Notes under the pieces: generated by a model
Seen by the model: the letters and a program-made list of their open reading frames with translations, nothing else
The model's database searches: none
What the model was told of the DNA's origin: nothing
Shown: in pieces, positions 1 to 12,214 of the stretch
How positions within the stretch are numbered: the stretch's first letter is position 1
Layout of the letters: each line of letters begins with the position of its first letter
Assembly: GCA_001574975.1 (NCBI GenBank)
Contig: KQ965757.1
Span: 74,037 to 138,036 of the forward strand
Direction: 5' to 3'
Source of the DNA: Gonapodya prolifera JEL478
Lineage: Eukaryota > Monoblepharomycota > Monoblepharidomycetes > Monoblepharidales > Gonapodyaceae
Length of the DNA: 64,000 nt
Program-made: the position numbers and the translations under genes

Positions 1-351
1 GATACGAAATGCGGGGAAGAGGGATAAACCAGTGGCAGCCGTTTTAGGACGCCTCTCGATGCTGGGCGGTCTGGCCAGTCTTGGCACTTGAAACTATAAC
101 CGTACCACGCCGGGTCGCCGTACGACAGCCAGTAACGATTGCATCGTTTAAGCGTGCATTTGAATGTGCAGTTCTCTGTGCTTTTTCTGTCGAACTTTGT
201 GTTATATTTGCGAAATTTGCAAGAGACGTACACCTGACGTCCTTTCCACATCAGTAGCAAAGGACACCGACAGCTCCCGCAGCCTAAACGGGTATACCGA
301 TCTTTCCTTCCACGGCGATAAATAATCACGCTTGCCAACATCGACAAGTCA
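1..351. other. Upstream region of P450 copy A
   Basis: I see no gene here. The stretch ends in the 5' leader of the first P450 gene and holds the short shared element listed separately at 279-295. Confidence 0.5.
279..295 (+). promoter_or_regulatory. Shared P450 upstream element (copy A)
   Basis: The motif CGCAGCCTAAACGGGTAT lies about 60 bp before the P450 start. Near-identical motifs lie about 75 bp before copy B (CGCAGCGTAAACGGAAAT) and about 70 bp before copy C (GCCTAAACGGGTAT). Conservation among paralogues whose flanks otherwise differ suggests a promoter or leader element. Function is inferred. Confidence 0.4.
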
Positions 352-2581
352 ATGATGAACGCAACTCTCGAGAAACTACGGAGTTTATACAACGTGCAGG
401 AGCTCACGGAGCTGGTCTCGTCGACATCTATCGCGACAGCTATCGCGGTTGTTTTCGCCACGTGGTATTTCGTGTACCTGTTCGATACTTTCGTCGCGAG
501 CAATCTCAAAGCTATTCCCGGGTGCGCCTTGGAGCTTGCAATACCGAATTATACGGTATTCGCGCAAATGAGAGGAAAGCTGAGGGGAAGGATCATTTCC
601 GCCCACGAAAAACACGGTTCCATTGTAAGGTATGTTGGTGAACAAATTCGGTGCGAAGTGATGCATAATATTCCGTAATGAACGCAATACTTGCACCTCC
701 AGAGTTGCTCCAGACAGAATCAGTGTCGCCGACCCCGATACGCTCCAGGATGTGAGTTTGAGCACTTTCAAACTTTGCAAGGACGTATGCAATTCAATCT
801 CTCATATGGCGATGTCAGCTTTTGAAGGTTACCGATTTGCCCAAGCACAAGGGGACTTACAGCAGTCTTACACCGGTGAAAGTGAGTATTTTCCGACAGA
901 AGATGAAAGATATTTCGAGACTCAAAAGTTACTTTCACACTCAATAACAGGGTCGGCCGGGCGTTGTTCAGAATCTCGACCGCACAGACCACCGAAGGCA
1001 ACGTCGTGTTATTTCACCTGCGTTCTCTGTCAAATACCTCATGAATCTGGAGCCACACCTTTTGGAGGTGTATAGCACCCTGGAGAGGAAGATTCTTTCG
1101 GCCCCAAAAGATCGCGATGGATTCGCCACCTTGGACATGTTCAAGGAGATGCATGTGAGCAGTCTGTTTTACTCAAGATCTTTCTCGTCTGACGATAGAT
1201 GATGCAATATTTCGGATGTATCAAAGCACATTGCGGGCGATGTCATTGGGATGACGGTAAGTATTGTTCGTTTAAGAATGCAACGGCCATGGCTTAGCTC
1301 ACGATCACACTTCGTCGGCAGGCTTTCGGAAATAATTTCGGGCTCGTGGAGAGCGGCCATCACCCCTACATCAAGTCTGTTGCTAAAGGTATCAAAGCGG
1401 CAGCCATTCGGATGGCGACTCCTTCACCCGCACGGGACCTGTTTACCAAACTCGTGTACGACAAAATCAACAAATTCCAGTACAACTTCGCCAAGAGCAG
1501 CATTACCAAACGACAAGAGATCAATGCTAGTGGCGAGGTCCACAACGACATTCTTCAGTGGATCGTAAGCCAAGGCGACAAGGGTGTCTTTGATGAGATT
1601 GATATGGTCACTATGGCTCGCACAGTGCTAAGCGCTGGATCTGAGACCACTGCGAATACCATGGCCTGGGCCATGTCCTTTCTCGTCAAGTACCCGGACA
1701 CGCTAGCAAAGCTCAGCAAGGAGTTGGAAGAAGCGTTCCCTGGGTCGCCGTCGCAACGACTGCCGCTGGAAACCCTGAAGCATCTTCCGTACCTTAACGC
1801 TGTCCTCCACGAGACGCTCAGGCTCAATCCAGTCGTACCGCAGATTTGGCGGGAATTCGAAAAGGACACGGAACTGAGCGTGAGGGACGACGATGGGAAC
1901 CCCAAGAAGTACATGATTCCTGCTGGGACCATGACATACATCCCGATTGCTGCCGTGCACAATAGTCCCAAAGGTGAGCAAAACCCAGGATCTTTTCACT
2001 TCGGCACAAATTTCTTTTTTTTTTTTTAACTTTCAATGCTTTGGGCATCCTCCAATGTCTCTAGTCTGGCTCCGCGCAAACGATTTCTACCCCGAACGTT
2101 GGCTGGACGAGACGAACGCTGTCGCCGAGGAAGACATCCAGCTTGGTGACGAAGATGGCACCCACACAAAACCTTCCAATGGACCTCATGGATCGAAAGG
2201 AGGACATTGGGGAAAACCAGTTCTTTGTAACAAACAAGCGTTCATGCCCTTCTCCCTCGGCTCAAGGTGAGTGACTGTCACATCGCGCTTTCAGAGTCAG
2301 CCATTTAACAATCCTTCCCTCCGACTATCTAGGGACTGTGTAGGGCGAAACTTTGCATGGAACGGTAAGAATATGCTGTCTTGTTTGCTTGTCTTTGCGT
2401 CTTCTGACGTAAGAACTCTTACCCACCTCCAGAAATGAAGGTTATCATGGGTCACATTATTCGCCGCTTTGATATCCTTCCAGGATTTGACACATCAGTT
2501 GATGTGCCGGGGGCAGACTTCATCACTTACCAAATTTCGCGGCCGGATGGGCTACCGATCAAGCTTAGACCAAGAGTCTGA
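352..2581 (+). CDS. Cytochrome P450 monooxygenase, tandem copy A
   Basis: Microsomal class II P450, expected to hydroxylate a hydrophobic substrate using electrons from P450 reductase; the substrate is unknown. Nine exons by splice sites and comparison with copy B: 352-629, 703-751, 819-881, 951-1154, 1227-1256, 1322-1973, 2065-2266, 2333-2364, 2433-2581. The joined frame is open, about 552 aa. An N-terminal membrane anchor lies near residues 25-45. The I-helix motif AGSETTA, the ExxR motif (ETLR), PERW and the haem loop FSLGSRDCVGRNFA are present, with the haem loop split by an intron. Two ATGs stand at 352 and 355; the second aligns with the start of copy B. All GT-AG introns sit at the same places as in copy B, so this is a recent tandem duplicate. 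It appears intact. Confidence 0.9.
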
Positions 2582-3586
2582 ATATCTTCGTATGGGGTTA
2601 AAGATGAGAGGGCAGTGCATTGGCTTGTAGAAGTATTTAGAGATTATTTGCACGATGAACCTTTGGTGTCCCTCTTCTGTTCCCCTGCTCCTTCGATCAT
2701 GCACGCTAACTTGCTGTGTACTTATTGATCAGGCTTCAGGCGAGCCATGTCGCTTTGTTGACTACCTGGCTCCAGGATTTCCGAAGTGGGAGGAATCCAT
2801 GGCGGTGACAAGAGGTATATTTGACACTGATGTGATCTTCCTGATTATCCCGTTACTGTAATATGAGTTTCCACCTTTAAACCCTCGTCCCTCCCTCCTT
2901 CCAACCACACGCATCCCTATCACCTCTTGCCGCTAGCATCTCCCTCCACGTCGTTCCACCCTCTTGGACCCACTCTTGCCTCCTGAAGTCTTCGAAACTT
3001 TCTCTGCGCCCCACATCCCCGCTCCTGCACGACCCCCCGCCCCGTGTGGGCGAGGACATGCAAGATATGTTGAGAGGGATGTTGGAACGGACTGAGAATG
3101 GCAGGTGGACCGTCGTAGAGCTCAGGAGGTCTGAGTAGTCCAAGAGGACTGAAAGAGATGGAAGGCGAGGGGGTGAGCCGAAAAGTGAGAGTCGGGAGCT
3201 GTACGAACAGAAAAAAGCCAAGCTAATTACCACGGTGTTCATTCACGCAGGACTGTTTTGCAGGACTCCGCCAGGAGCCGCCAGGCCTCTCTCGGCGCAT
3301 CCTTTTCACCAGGCACTTGACACTGACCCGCTCCTCCATCATTTCTTCCCCCAATCGCACCGTCGCGATCACACCGTTACCTGGACTGCGGCTGGTGTTT
3401 TCATTGTGGCCACCTCTGTGTGAGTCACGATCCGATGCGACTTCGTTCCGCGCATAAACCCTTTGTTCCACACCCCTTTCCGCCCTTTCCCGATCGCAGC
3501 GTAAACGGAAATAAACTTCACTTCCAATTCCTTATAAGAGCTCGTGTTTCCTCCTGTTGACATCAGACAATCACATCGAAACTGCC
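2582..3586. other. Intergenic region between P450 copies A and B
   Basis: No convincing gene. Several short open frames exist on both strands but none has family motifs or splice support. The 3' end holds the P450 upstream element at 3495-3512. Confidence 0.4.
3495..3512 (+). promoter_or_regulatory. Shared P450 upstream element (copy B)
   Basis: CGCAGCGTAAACGGAAAT, 75 bp before the copy B ATG, matches the element of copy A in 15 of 18 positions. Role inferred from conservation only. Confidence 0.35.
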
Positions 3587-5804
3587 ATGAACGAGATTCT
3601 CGGAAAGCTGCGCAACGTCTCCAACCTGCGGGAACTCTCCGAGCTGGTCTCACCGGCGTCCGTCGCAACAGCGGCCGTGGTCCTTCTTGCGACGTGGTAC
3701 CTCGTGTACCTGCTCGATACATTCGTCGCGAGCAACCTCAAAGCCATTCCCGGGTCGCCATCGGAGCTTGCGATCCCCTACTACAACGTGTACAAGCAAG
3801 TGACAGGAAATCTGAGAACGAGGATCATGTCCGCGCACGAAAAGCACGGGTCAATTGTGAGGTATGTTGGTGACCGCGAAACCCTGTCCTTCGGGGGTTT
3901 GCGTGCGTTTGAGTGCTAACAGACTTGTCTTCATGCTCCAGAATTGCTCCCGATAAAATCAGCATCGCCGACCCGGATACTCTCCAAGAGGTGAGCTGAG
4001 TTTTTTTGCGTCGTCGAGAAAGCATTAAAACTATCCTCTATGACGCATTGAACGTTCTCAGCTTTTGAAGCTCCTCGATATTCCCAAGCACAAGGCGACG
4101 TATAACAACATACAGAACGTAAAAGTGGGTGACCTTTAATTCGACGTTCACGGATGATTCGCTGACAAAACACAACATCAGAACCGTCCAAACATCGCTT
4201 TCACTACCGACCGCACCGACCACCGACGACAACGTCGTGTAATCGCACCTGCTTTCTCCGTCAAGTACCTCATGAACCTTGAGCCGCACCTTTTGGAAGC
4301 GTACAGCGCTCTGGAGCGGAAGATTCTTTCCGCGCCAAGTGATAGCGACGGATACATGACCGTGGACATGTTCAAGGGGATGCACGTGAGTACCATTTTT
4401 ACACGCGAAGATTTCTGGACGAGCACTTGACCATGCGCCATAAATTTCTGTCGCACCCAAAGCACGTCGCGGGAGATGTCATTGCGATCACCGTGAGTAA
4501 CTCTCGATTCAAGTGGCACCAATCAATGCTTCACTCACGTCGCTTCTTTGTCGTTGCCAGGCATTCGGCGAAAACTTCCGCCTCGTGGAGACCGGCACCC
4601 ACCCCTACATCACCTCGGTCGCGCAACTCGTTAAAGCAATGGCTATTCGGATGGCTGTCCCCTCGTTCGCGCGGGACGTGTACAACACTCTCGTGTACGA
4701 CAAAATCAACCGCTTCCAATCCGAGTACGCCAAGGGCTGCATCAACAAGCGACGAGAGGCGAATGCGAGCGGGGATTTTCATAACGATATTCTGCAGTGG
4801 ATCGTGAATCAGGGCGAGAAGGGGGTCTTTGACGAGGTCGATATGGCGAATATGGTTCGTACGATGTTGGGTGCTGGTTCGGAGACTACTGCCAATACCA
4901 TGGCGTGGGCCATGTCGCTACTCGTCACCAATCCTGCCGCGTTGGAGAAGCTCCGGAAGGAGTTGGACGAAGCATTCCCTGGATCGCCGCAGCAATCACT
5001 CCCCCTCGAAACTCTCAAGCACCTGCCGTACCTCAACGCCGTCCTGCACGAGACGCTCAGGGTAAAGCCAATTTTGGCGCAGGTGTGGAGGGAGTTCGAA
5101 GAGGACACAGAACTCACCGTCAGGGATGACGAAGGGAACCCCACGAAGTACATCATCCCTGCGGGAACCATGACGTACATCCCGATTGCTGCCGTGCATA
5201 ACAGTCCCAAAGGCGAGTAGATTTCAGCGAGCTTTTTTGTACCGCATGCTCTTATTGATATCCGACGCTTGGCACATTCTCCGTCGTCTGCAGTCTGGCT
5301 CCGCGCGAACGAGTTCTACCCTGAACGCTGGCTCGACGAGGCCGACAAAGTCGGCGAGGAAGAGATTGACGACAACAGTGCTGCCGTGAAATCTTCAAAT
5401 GGAACTCATGGATCCAAGGGCGGATATTGGGGGAAACCCGTTCTTTGCAACAAGCAAGCGTTCATACCCTTCTCTCTGGGCTCACGGTGGGTTGATGTCA
5501 CGTGGTACTTTCACATTGGTCACCCCATTCAACAACCTTCTTGCTCACTATTCAGGGACTGCGTTGGCCGAAACTTTGCATGGAACGGTGAGCATATTCT
5601 GTCTTATTCACCGGGCTTTGGATCTTCCAACGTGAATATTCCTACCCACCTCCAGAAATGCGGATCATCATGGGCCACCTTGTTCGTCGCTTCGACATCC
5701 TTCCGGCCTACGACACGTCAGTAGAGGTTCCCGGGGCTGACTTCTTCACTTACCAAATTAAGCGGCCGGATGGCCTGCCGATCAGGTTTCGACCCAGAGT
5801 TTAG
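3587..5804 (+). CDS. Cytochrome P450 monooxygenase, tandem copy B
   Basis: Paralogue of copy A with the same nine-exon layout: 3587-3861, 3942-3990, 4062-4124, 4182-4385, 4463-4492, 4561-5212, 5294-5486, 5556-5587, 5656-5804. It gives an open frame of about 548 aa. It keeps the N-terminal anchor, AGSETTA in the I-helix, ETLR, PERW and the haem loop FSLGSRDCVGRNFA. Exon sizes equal those of copy A except exon 7, which is 9 nt shorter, and exon 1, which differs by one codon. The intron after exon 6 begins GCGAGT where copy A has GTGAGC, so it must be spliced as a GC-AG intron. ATG 3587 is the first ATG in frame. It appears intact; the substrate is unknown. Confidence 0.9.
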
Positions 5805-6145
5805 ACCAGAGTTTCGATTACCAATTTCTCTCGTTGCATGGAGTTGAATGTGTAGAAGGTATTGCATTTGTTTGTAAAGCATGAATTAGATTTTTCGCCG
5901 CAAGATGTCAAAGACGTTGGGTTTACACAGTCAATCTGAAGACACTGCCGATGCATATGTACTCTCAGTTGTTCCTTTCAGGCGGCTCAATTTCAGAAGA
6001 AATGGATTAATATAATCGAAATTATCGAATCAAATCATGTGTTTTTTATGTAAAGAATCAGCCTTATCTAACGTGTCAATCATCTCAGATATCTTTTCCA
6101 GTAGCCGACGCACCAATCTTTAACAAGTACAGAACATGCCAACAA
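5805..6145. other. Intergenic region, convergent gene ends
   Basis: AT-richer spacer between the ends of P450 copy B and the ankyrin gene. I see no gene in it. Confidence 0.4.
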
Positions 6146-7215
6146 TTATAGGAAGCTTCCCATCAACATCAAAGTTAAACATTCGACCTGTCCCATCCGA
6201 TGGCAGGTCTCCATTGCCCCCGCCGGATTCGTGCTGCGACTGAGAATGCTATCAACATCCACACCTCGGTTCTTCATCAGCTCGAGAATCTTCTTGTGAC
6301 GATATCGAGCAGCGTCCAGGACAGCTTTGGAGCCTTCAGCAGTCACGTCGGTCCCGTTGTCCAACAGAACACGAACGATGTTCAGGAATCCTTTCGAGGC
6401 AGCGAGTATCACGGCAGAATCATCATCGTGGTGGACGTCAGCTCCGCGACGGATCAGATTGTCCATGATGGTATCGTACCCGAAGGTCACTGCATAGTTC
6501 ATCGTCCATGCGAGCTCCCTCGAGGAAGGCCTTATCGCGCCACGTTCAAACAGAAGATTAACGGGGGAGTGTTGCCAGACAGAACTGCCGGAAGTAGCAT
6601 GTCGCTGTAGTAGCTGGTTTGTCGGCCTGTTCTTTCGAGTAAGAAAAGAACCACCTCCTCTCGCGACCTGTTTAGCGCTGCTCTCATTGCCGCCTTGGCA
6701 TCCGCTCCATGCTGTAAGAGGAATCCTAGTGTGCCCTTGTGCCCTTCCCGAGCTACACATCCTGCAGGGTTTGGCTGATTGGAATGTATGTTTGCACCCT
6801 CATCAATCAAGAATTGAACCGCCGCAAGATGGCCAGCACTTGCTGCCATCGCAAGTGGATGATGTGGGAACCAGACAACACGTGCGTCTACATCCGTAAC
6901 AAGACAGAGATGTTTGAGGACAGCAACGTCACCGATCGCGGACTCTGCCACGAGGGCGTTCGCAGGGGACGAGTAGAACTTAAGAGCTCGAGCGGCAATG
7001 TCTGCTGGGCGATAGAAAATCATCTTGAGGCGCTTATTGAGCGCACAAGATGGGAAGGCCGATAGTCGGTGCAGAATAAGCCAATACGAGAAATGACTTC
7101 CGATGGAAGAGAGAGGAGACGGAAGCGCTGTTTGGGTACCGAAGACGAGTAATTGCTCCGAAACGAGAGTATGTTGGGGTTGAAGGGGGAAGAAAATTGT
7201 GGAAGGGTCGATCAT
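6146..7215 (-). CDS. Ankyrin-repeat protein, one frame break
   Basis: The translation from ATG 7215 leads into degenerate ankyrin repeats, for example DDDSAVILAASKGFLNIVRV and RGADVHH, GHLAAVQFLIDEGANI. Such repeats are protein-binding scaffolds; the partner is unknown. The frame breaks at a run of five Cs (minus strand, near 6563-6567): one C fewer joins SGNTP to VNLLFERGAI without loss. This is either a homopolymer sequencing error or a real frameshift. About 350 aa if joined. The first about 70 residues are not repeat-like and may include intron, so the true 5' end is uncertain. See the coding-like stretch just upstream. Confidence 0.65.
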
Positions 7216-7640
7216 GGCGCACGGAAGGTGAAAAGCGGTTGGAAAGGTGGCCGAAGGGTTGTAGTTCCAAAGAGTACTCCTTGACGATCGGACTGCACCT
7301 CAGCGCTACGGGGAGACTTCAACTGAAGAATCCGGAATGCAAAAGCTTTGTCAACAACCCAATCCGACGAATGCAACCAACTCACCACGGCTAGAGGAAG
7401 CACTCTCCCGATCTCATCTACAGCATCGGCGTTCCCCAAAAGCTTCCAAATCACCTCTTCTGCATTATTTACGAAGCGCTGATGGATAACTGGATCATCC
7501 AAGACCTTCCACAGCTTGGCTGTGATTGTCTTTTTGCGTGTTTCATGACTTGATTCAACATCGGGGCGACTTCCAAGCATCTGTCCTCTCGCAGCTTCAG
7601 TGACCCTTAAGGTATCATTTCCAGTTTCCGTCTTCGCTGA
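7216..7640 (-). other. Coding-like stretch upstream of ankyrin gene
   Basis: The minus strand has an open stretch that reads like real protein between about 7310 and 7560, for example KLWKVLDDPVIHQRF and VVSWLHSSDWVVDKAF. It ends shortly before the ankyrin frame and could be its first exon, with an intron between. It stops abruptly where homology to P450 begins on the other strand (about 7685), so it may be cut off by that fragment. Family not recognised. Confidence 0.35.
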
Positions 7641-7684
7641 CCATCGAGGGATTGATATCCAGCAGCGATCATCAGATTCGTCAG

Positions 7685-8222
7685 ACCTTCGGAGACACCT
7701 TGTGTCTCGTTGAGAACGGTCAACACCCTTTACCGACGTCTGTTGCACAAATTATCAAAGCGAATGCTATTCGGATCGCGATCCCGACGTTCGCGCGGGA
7801 CGTCTACAACAAGCTCGTATACGACAAAATCAACCAATTCCAATACGACTTCATCCAGGATAGCATCCGCAAACGACAAGAAGCCGATGGTAGCGGTGTA
7901 TATACGGACATTCTGCAGTGGATCGTGGACCGCGGCGACAAGGCTAACTTTGACGAAGTGGACATGGTCAATATGGTTCGCACAATGCGAACCGCAGGAG
8001 GGGAGACCTCTGCGAACACCATGGCTTGGGCAGCGAGTTTACTGTTCAATAACCCCGCCACGTCGGAAAGACTGAGGAAGGAGTTGGACGACGCATTTCG
8101 GGGCTCGCCGCACCAACCGTTACCGCTCGAAAAGCTCAAGCGTCTTCCGTACCTCGACGCTGTCCTGCACGAGACGCTCAGGTTGAAACCGATTGTTTCG
8201 CACGTTTATAGGGAGTTTGCAA
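7685..8222 (+). pseudogene. Orphan P450 exon-6 fragment
   Basis: This matches exon 6 of P450 copies A and B from just after its splice acceptor (CAG at 7682-7684) through the I-helix (AGGETSA in place of AGSETTA) and ETLR, ending in YREF. Exons 1-5 and 7-9, including the haem-binding Cys loop, are absent on both sides, so it cannot encode a working P450. The frame itself is open. It is best explained as a partial duplicate stranded between the ankyrin gene and the copper ATPase. Confidence 0.85.
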
Positions 8223-8527
8223 ATAAATGGAATATCCCGGGCATTTGAGGAATGTTGGCGACGGGAGGGTATATTCGACGCCGCAAAGACCTTCGCGGAG
8301 GCATGCTAGCGTCAGCTCGGGGTTCCTCGTCGGCTGGACGTTTCTTCCTTGCCATGGTTTGGGGAGAGTGAGTTGGGAGAGCGCGGTTGCCCTTGCGCTT
8401 GATACAATAAAACTGGCATTAGTCACTGAAAGGTACACACAGCAATATTCCCTCAGGCAAAATACGCTCATGGCTTTTCAATCGCGCGGCTCAGTCCCAT
8501 CGAATCCCCCGAATCTCAAACACAAAA

Positions 8528-11500
8528 ATGGAGAAAGAAACACCGGACTCGAAAATGCTCACTCAAAGCACAAAAAGTCCAGAACCAGAGAAGCTCACAC
8601 TCCACGTTGATGGCATGCGCTGCGGATCCTGCACGGCCGCCATAATCCACGCACTGCGATCTACGAAAGGAGTCGCGGACGCGAAGGTGTCTCTTCTGAG
8701 TCAAGAGGTGAGACTCTGTGAGTCGGTTCCTCGACAGCTTGATGTCATGTTTCGTTTGAACCCATTCCTTCTCTGTAACGCCAAGGCAACCGTTACGTAT
8801 TTCTCAGGGGTGGTGGAAGCGTCTCGTATCATTGAAATCATCGACTCCATCGGATTCAGTGGGAACATCCTCGAAACCTCACGACATGCCACAAAAATAA
8901 AGTCCAATGACCGCTTTCCAAACAACTCCTCCAACGCACCATACCGTACTTACGTCTTCCATCTCTCTGGCTTAACCTGCGCGTCGTGCGTGGGAACGGT
9001 AGAACGGGCGCTTTCCACATCAATTCCAGCTGGAACCCTCCTTTCCTCCAACATTTCCCTCCTCACCAACACAGCGCGTGTTCGTGTTGTGTATCCAAAG
9101 GGGCCAGCTCCGGAAGATATCGCTCGAATTATTGACAATGCGGGATATGAAGCGGTACGTTTGGACTGCTTGTCTCGCTGCATTTTCTCTCTTCATGGGA
9201 CCAATACTTCCCTGCAGGTTTATATCGAGGACGAATTCGGCCCTGCACAGTCTGGTCCAACTGCTCCTCCTGAGCAACCTTCGAATCGCACCTACGACCT
9301 TCAAATCTCGGGAATGACGTGCGCTTCGTGCGTAGCTACTCTGGAATCCGCCATCCGTCCCATCCCCGGAGTCGAGAAAGTTGCCATATCGCTTCTCTCA
9401 AACTCCGCCCGTGTGATCGTCAGAAACCAACCCAACGCACCAACCCCTGGAGACATCGCCGCCGCCATCGAAGACGCCGGCTACGAACCAGCCATCATCA
9501 CCACCAGCGTCCCGGACAAGACTCCCAGCACCACCACTCCTACCAAAAAGCCCACCGCTACAGAACTTGCCGCAGCATCCCGCGCAGCCGAGATCTCCTT
9601 CTGGCGCACCAACTTCCTCTTCTCGCTATGCTTCTTCGCAGTCTTTGTTGTCACGTCCATGGTGGGTCCTCAAGTTCCCATCATCAACAACGGGATGATG
9701 CGCGAGATTGCTCCCGGGTTGGCTGAGGGTGCTGTCGTGGAGTTTGTACTTTCCACGGTCCTTTTGGCGCTCTGCGGGAGACCCTTCTTTCAACGTTCTT
9801 GGAAGGCGCTGAGAGGGGGGAGGGCGACGATGGACGTGCTTGTGTGTTTGGGAACGAGGTGAGAATCTGAGGACCATTGAGTAACGTCAGCGACACCGTG
9901 CTAACCGTACCACTTGACACTCCTACCAGTGCCGCTTACCTCTTCTCAATCGCAAACGTCCTCAACTCTATCATCTCTCCCGCCCACCTTCCCGCCGTCA
10001 CGTTCTTCGACGTCCCCGCCGAGCTCGTCACATTCATCTCTCTTGGGCGGTACCTCGAGAACGTCGCCAAGGGCCACACTGCATCGGCTCTTGCCTCCCT
10101 GATCTCACTCAAACCAAAAACCGCCACGCTCCTCCTCTTTGACGGCTCGGGTGGCGTTCTGGGCCACCAACAGATCCCGGCCGACGACGTCAAGGAAATG
10201 GACCTCCTCCGCGTCTCGCCGGGCGAAGCCTTCCCTGTAGACGGGATCGTCGTCGCCGGCGAATCCCACGCGGACGAGTCCCTGGTCACGGGGGAGTCCC
10301 GCCCCGTCAAGAAAACGGTCGCGTCCCCCGTCATCGGCGCGAGCCTCAACGGCCCTGGAAGCGTGGACGTGCGTGCCACCCGCGTGGGAGCAGATGGAAC
10401 TCTGGCGAGGATTGTCCGGATGGTGGAAGACGCCCAGATGGATAAACCTGCGATCCAGGTGTTGGCGGATGTGGTGGCGGGAGTGTTCGTGCCGACTGTG
10501 ATTGGGCTTGGAGTGGTAACTTTCGTGTTTTGGATGGTGAGGTTCGGGGTTGTGTTTATGCTGTGGATTCAGTACTGACCAACCGCTGGAATCAGGTCTT
10601 GTTGACAAAAGTCCCATCTGTGCTCCAAGCACATTTCGGTGCCGACGAAACTCCGATTTCAATCGCTTTGAAGCTCACCGTGTCCACTGTCGTCATAGCG
10701 TGCCCTTGCGCTCTTGGACTTGCCGTACCAACGGCGGTTATGGTCGGGACTGGTGTTGGAGTAAGTCGAACACACGGCTGTTCACTTCGTCCATTAAGTT
10801 GACCGATTGATCCACATTTAGGCGACACTAGGTATACACATAAAGGGGGGTTCGTCACTGGAGCAAGCTGGCAAAGTTCGAATGGTGCTCTTTGACAAAA
10901 CTGGCACGTAAGTACACTGTTGACGAGGTTGCTGCAGGCAGATGGGAATTTAATAACCGCTTTCGTTTTTTGCAGCCTCACGAAAGGAAAGATGGAAGTC
11001 AGCGACGTTATTCTTTCGGACGACGAGAGACTGAAGACACCCGAACCTTTCGCACCCCTGCACACATCTTACTCGGCAATTCCAACATCAACTTTTTGGG
11101 CGTGTGTGTGGGCCACTGAATCTCGAAGCGAGCATCCTATTGGCAAGGCGATCGCCAGCTTTGCCATTCAGAACACAATACGACCCGACGAGCTCACTCA
11201 AACGGTCGTGGAGGAATTTTCCGCCGTTCCAGGCAATGGGGTCATCTCTGTTGTGCGCCTCGTCGACACCTCTGCCACAGCTGGAACAACCACGTACAAA
11301 GTCTTGATTGGAAACCCGCAACATCTGGAATCACACGGCGTTGAAGTTCCGGGCTCGGTTTACTCCCAAATTCTTCGTTTGTCCCACGCTGCTCGCACAG
11401 TCGTCCTTGTGGCGATTAACTCAAGCTTCGCGGGTATTGTGGGTGTTTCTGACCAGCCCAAATCCGAGTCGCGTTCCACAGTGGCGGCGCTGAGGAAGAT

Positions 11501-12214
11501 GGGTTTAAGTGTAGCAATGGTTACAGGGGACTCCCTCCCAACCGCCCTTGCAGTCGCGGAACAGCTCGGGATACAACCAAACGAGGTCCACGCTGGCATC
11601 TCACCCGGTGGAAAAGAGGAGCTCGTGTCGCGGTTGAGCCAGAACGGAAGGGTACCGGTTGCTTTCGTCGGAGACGGTGTGAACGATTCGGTGGCGCTAA
11701 CGAGAGCGGATCTGGGCATTGCGGTCGGAACGGGGACAGACGTTGCTTTGGAAGCGGCTGATGTTGTGCTGATGAAGTCTGATATGACAGGTGAATGAGC
11801 TTTTTGATTTATAGGGTGCTCAAGTGCTAACATTTCACTCATCTAGATGTCGTCACTGCCATCGACCTCTCCCGCTCCATCTTTCGCCGCATAAAATTCA
11901 ATTTCTTCATCTCCAGCATCTACAACGTCCTCGCCATTCCAATAGCCATGGGCTTCCTCGTTCCTGTTGGCGTAACCATGCCCCCCATCATCGCAGGCGC
12001 CGCCATGGCAGCGTCCAGTGTGAGCGTGGTCATGAGCAGCTTGATGCTGAAGATGTACCGGAAGCCCAGAGTGCGGGATTGTGGGGTGTCTGTTGGGATG
12101 TGGGGTCGTTTGATGGCGGTGGGACGGACGAGGTCGGCGGGGAGGTCAGCGACGGACATTGAAACTGGACATCCCTTAGAGCAATCCGACGAGCAATTAC
12201 TGAGTTCTCATTGA
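8528..12214 (+). CDS. CCC2: Cu(I)-transporting P1B-type ATPase (CCC2/ATP7 type)
   Basis: Pumps Cu(I) across a membrane, in fungi usually into the Golgi to load multicopper oxidases. Eight exons: 8528-8707, 8786-9154, 9218-9858, 9930-10536, 10596-10760, 10822-10907, 10976-11790, 11847-12214; about 1076 aa. Three N-terminal heavy-metal domains carry GMRCGSC, GLTCASC and GMTCASC. Then follow the TGES actuator loop, the CPC metal site in a membrane helix, the phosphorylation site DKTGT-LT (split by an intron), SEHP of the nucleotide domain, MVTGD, GDGVND, and a C-terminal helix pair with YN and MxxSS that fit copper specificity. The first two introns are 78 and 63 nt, multiples of three without stops. 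Copper ATPases normally read GDGINDSPAL; here it is [10 protein letters not shown]. Confidence 0.92.

Noticed and set aside
2877-3242. Minus-strand open frame between P450 copies A and B
   Set aside because: Ser/Arg-rich translation, no domain; probably chance.
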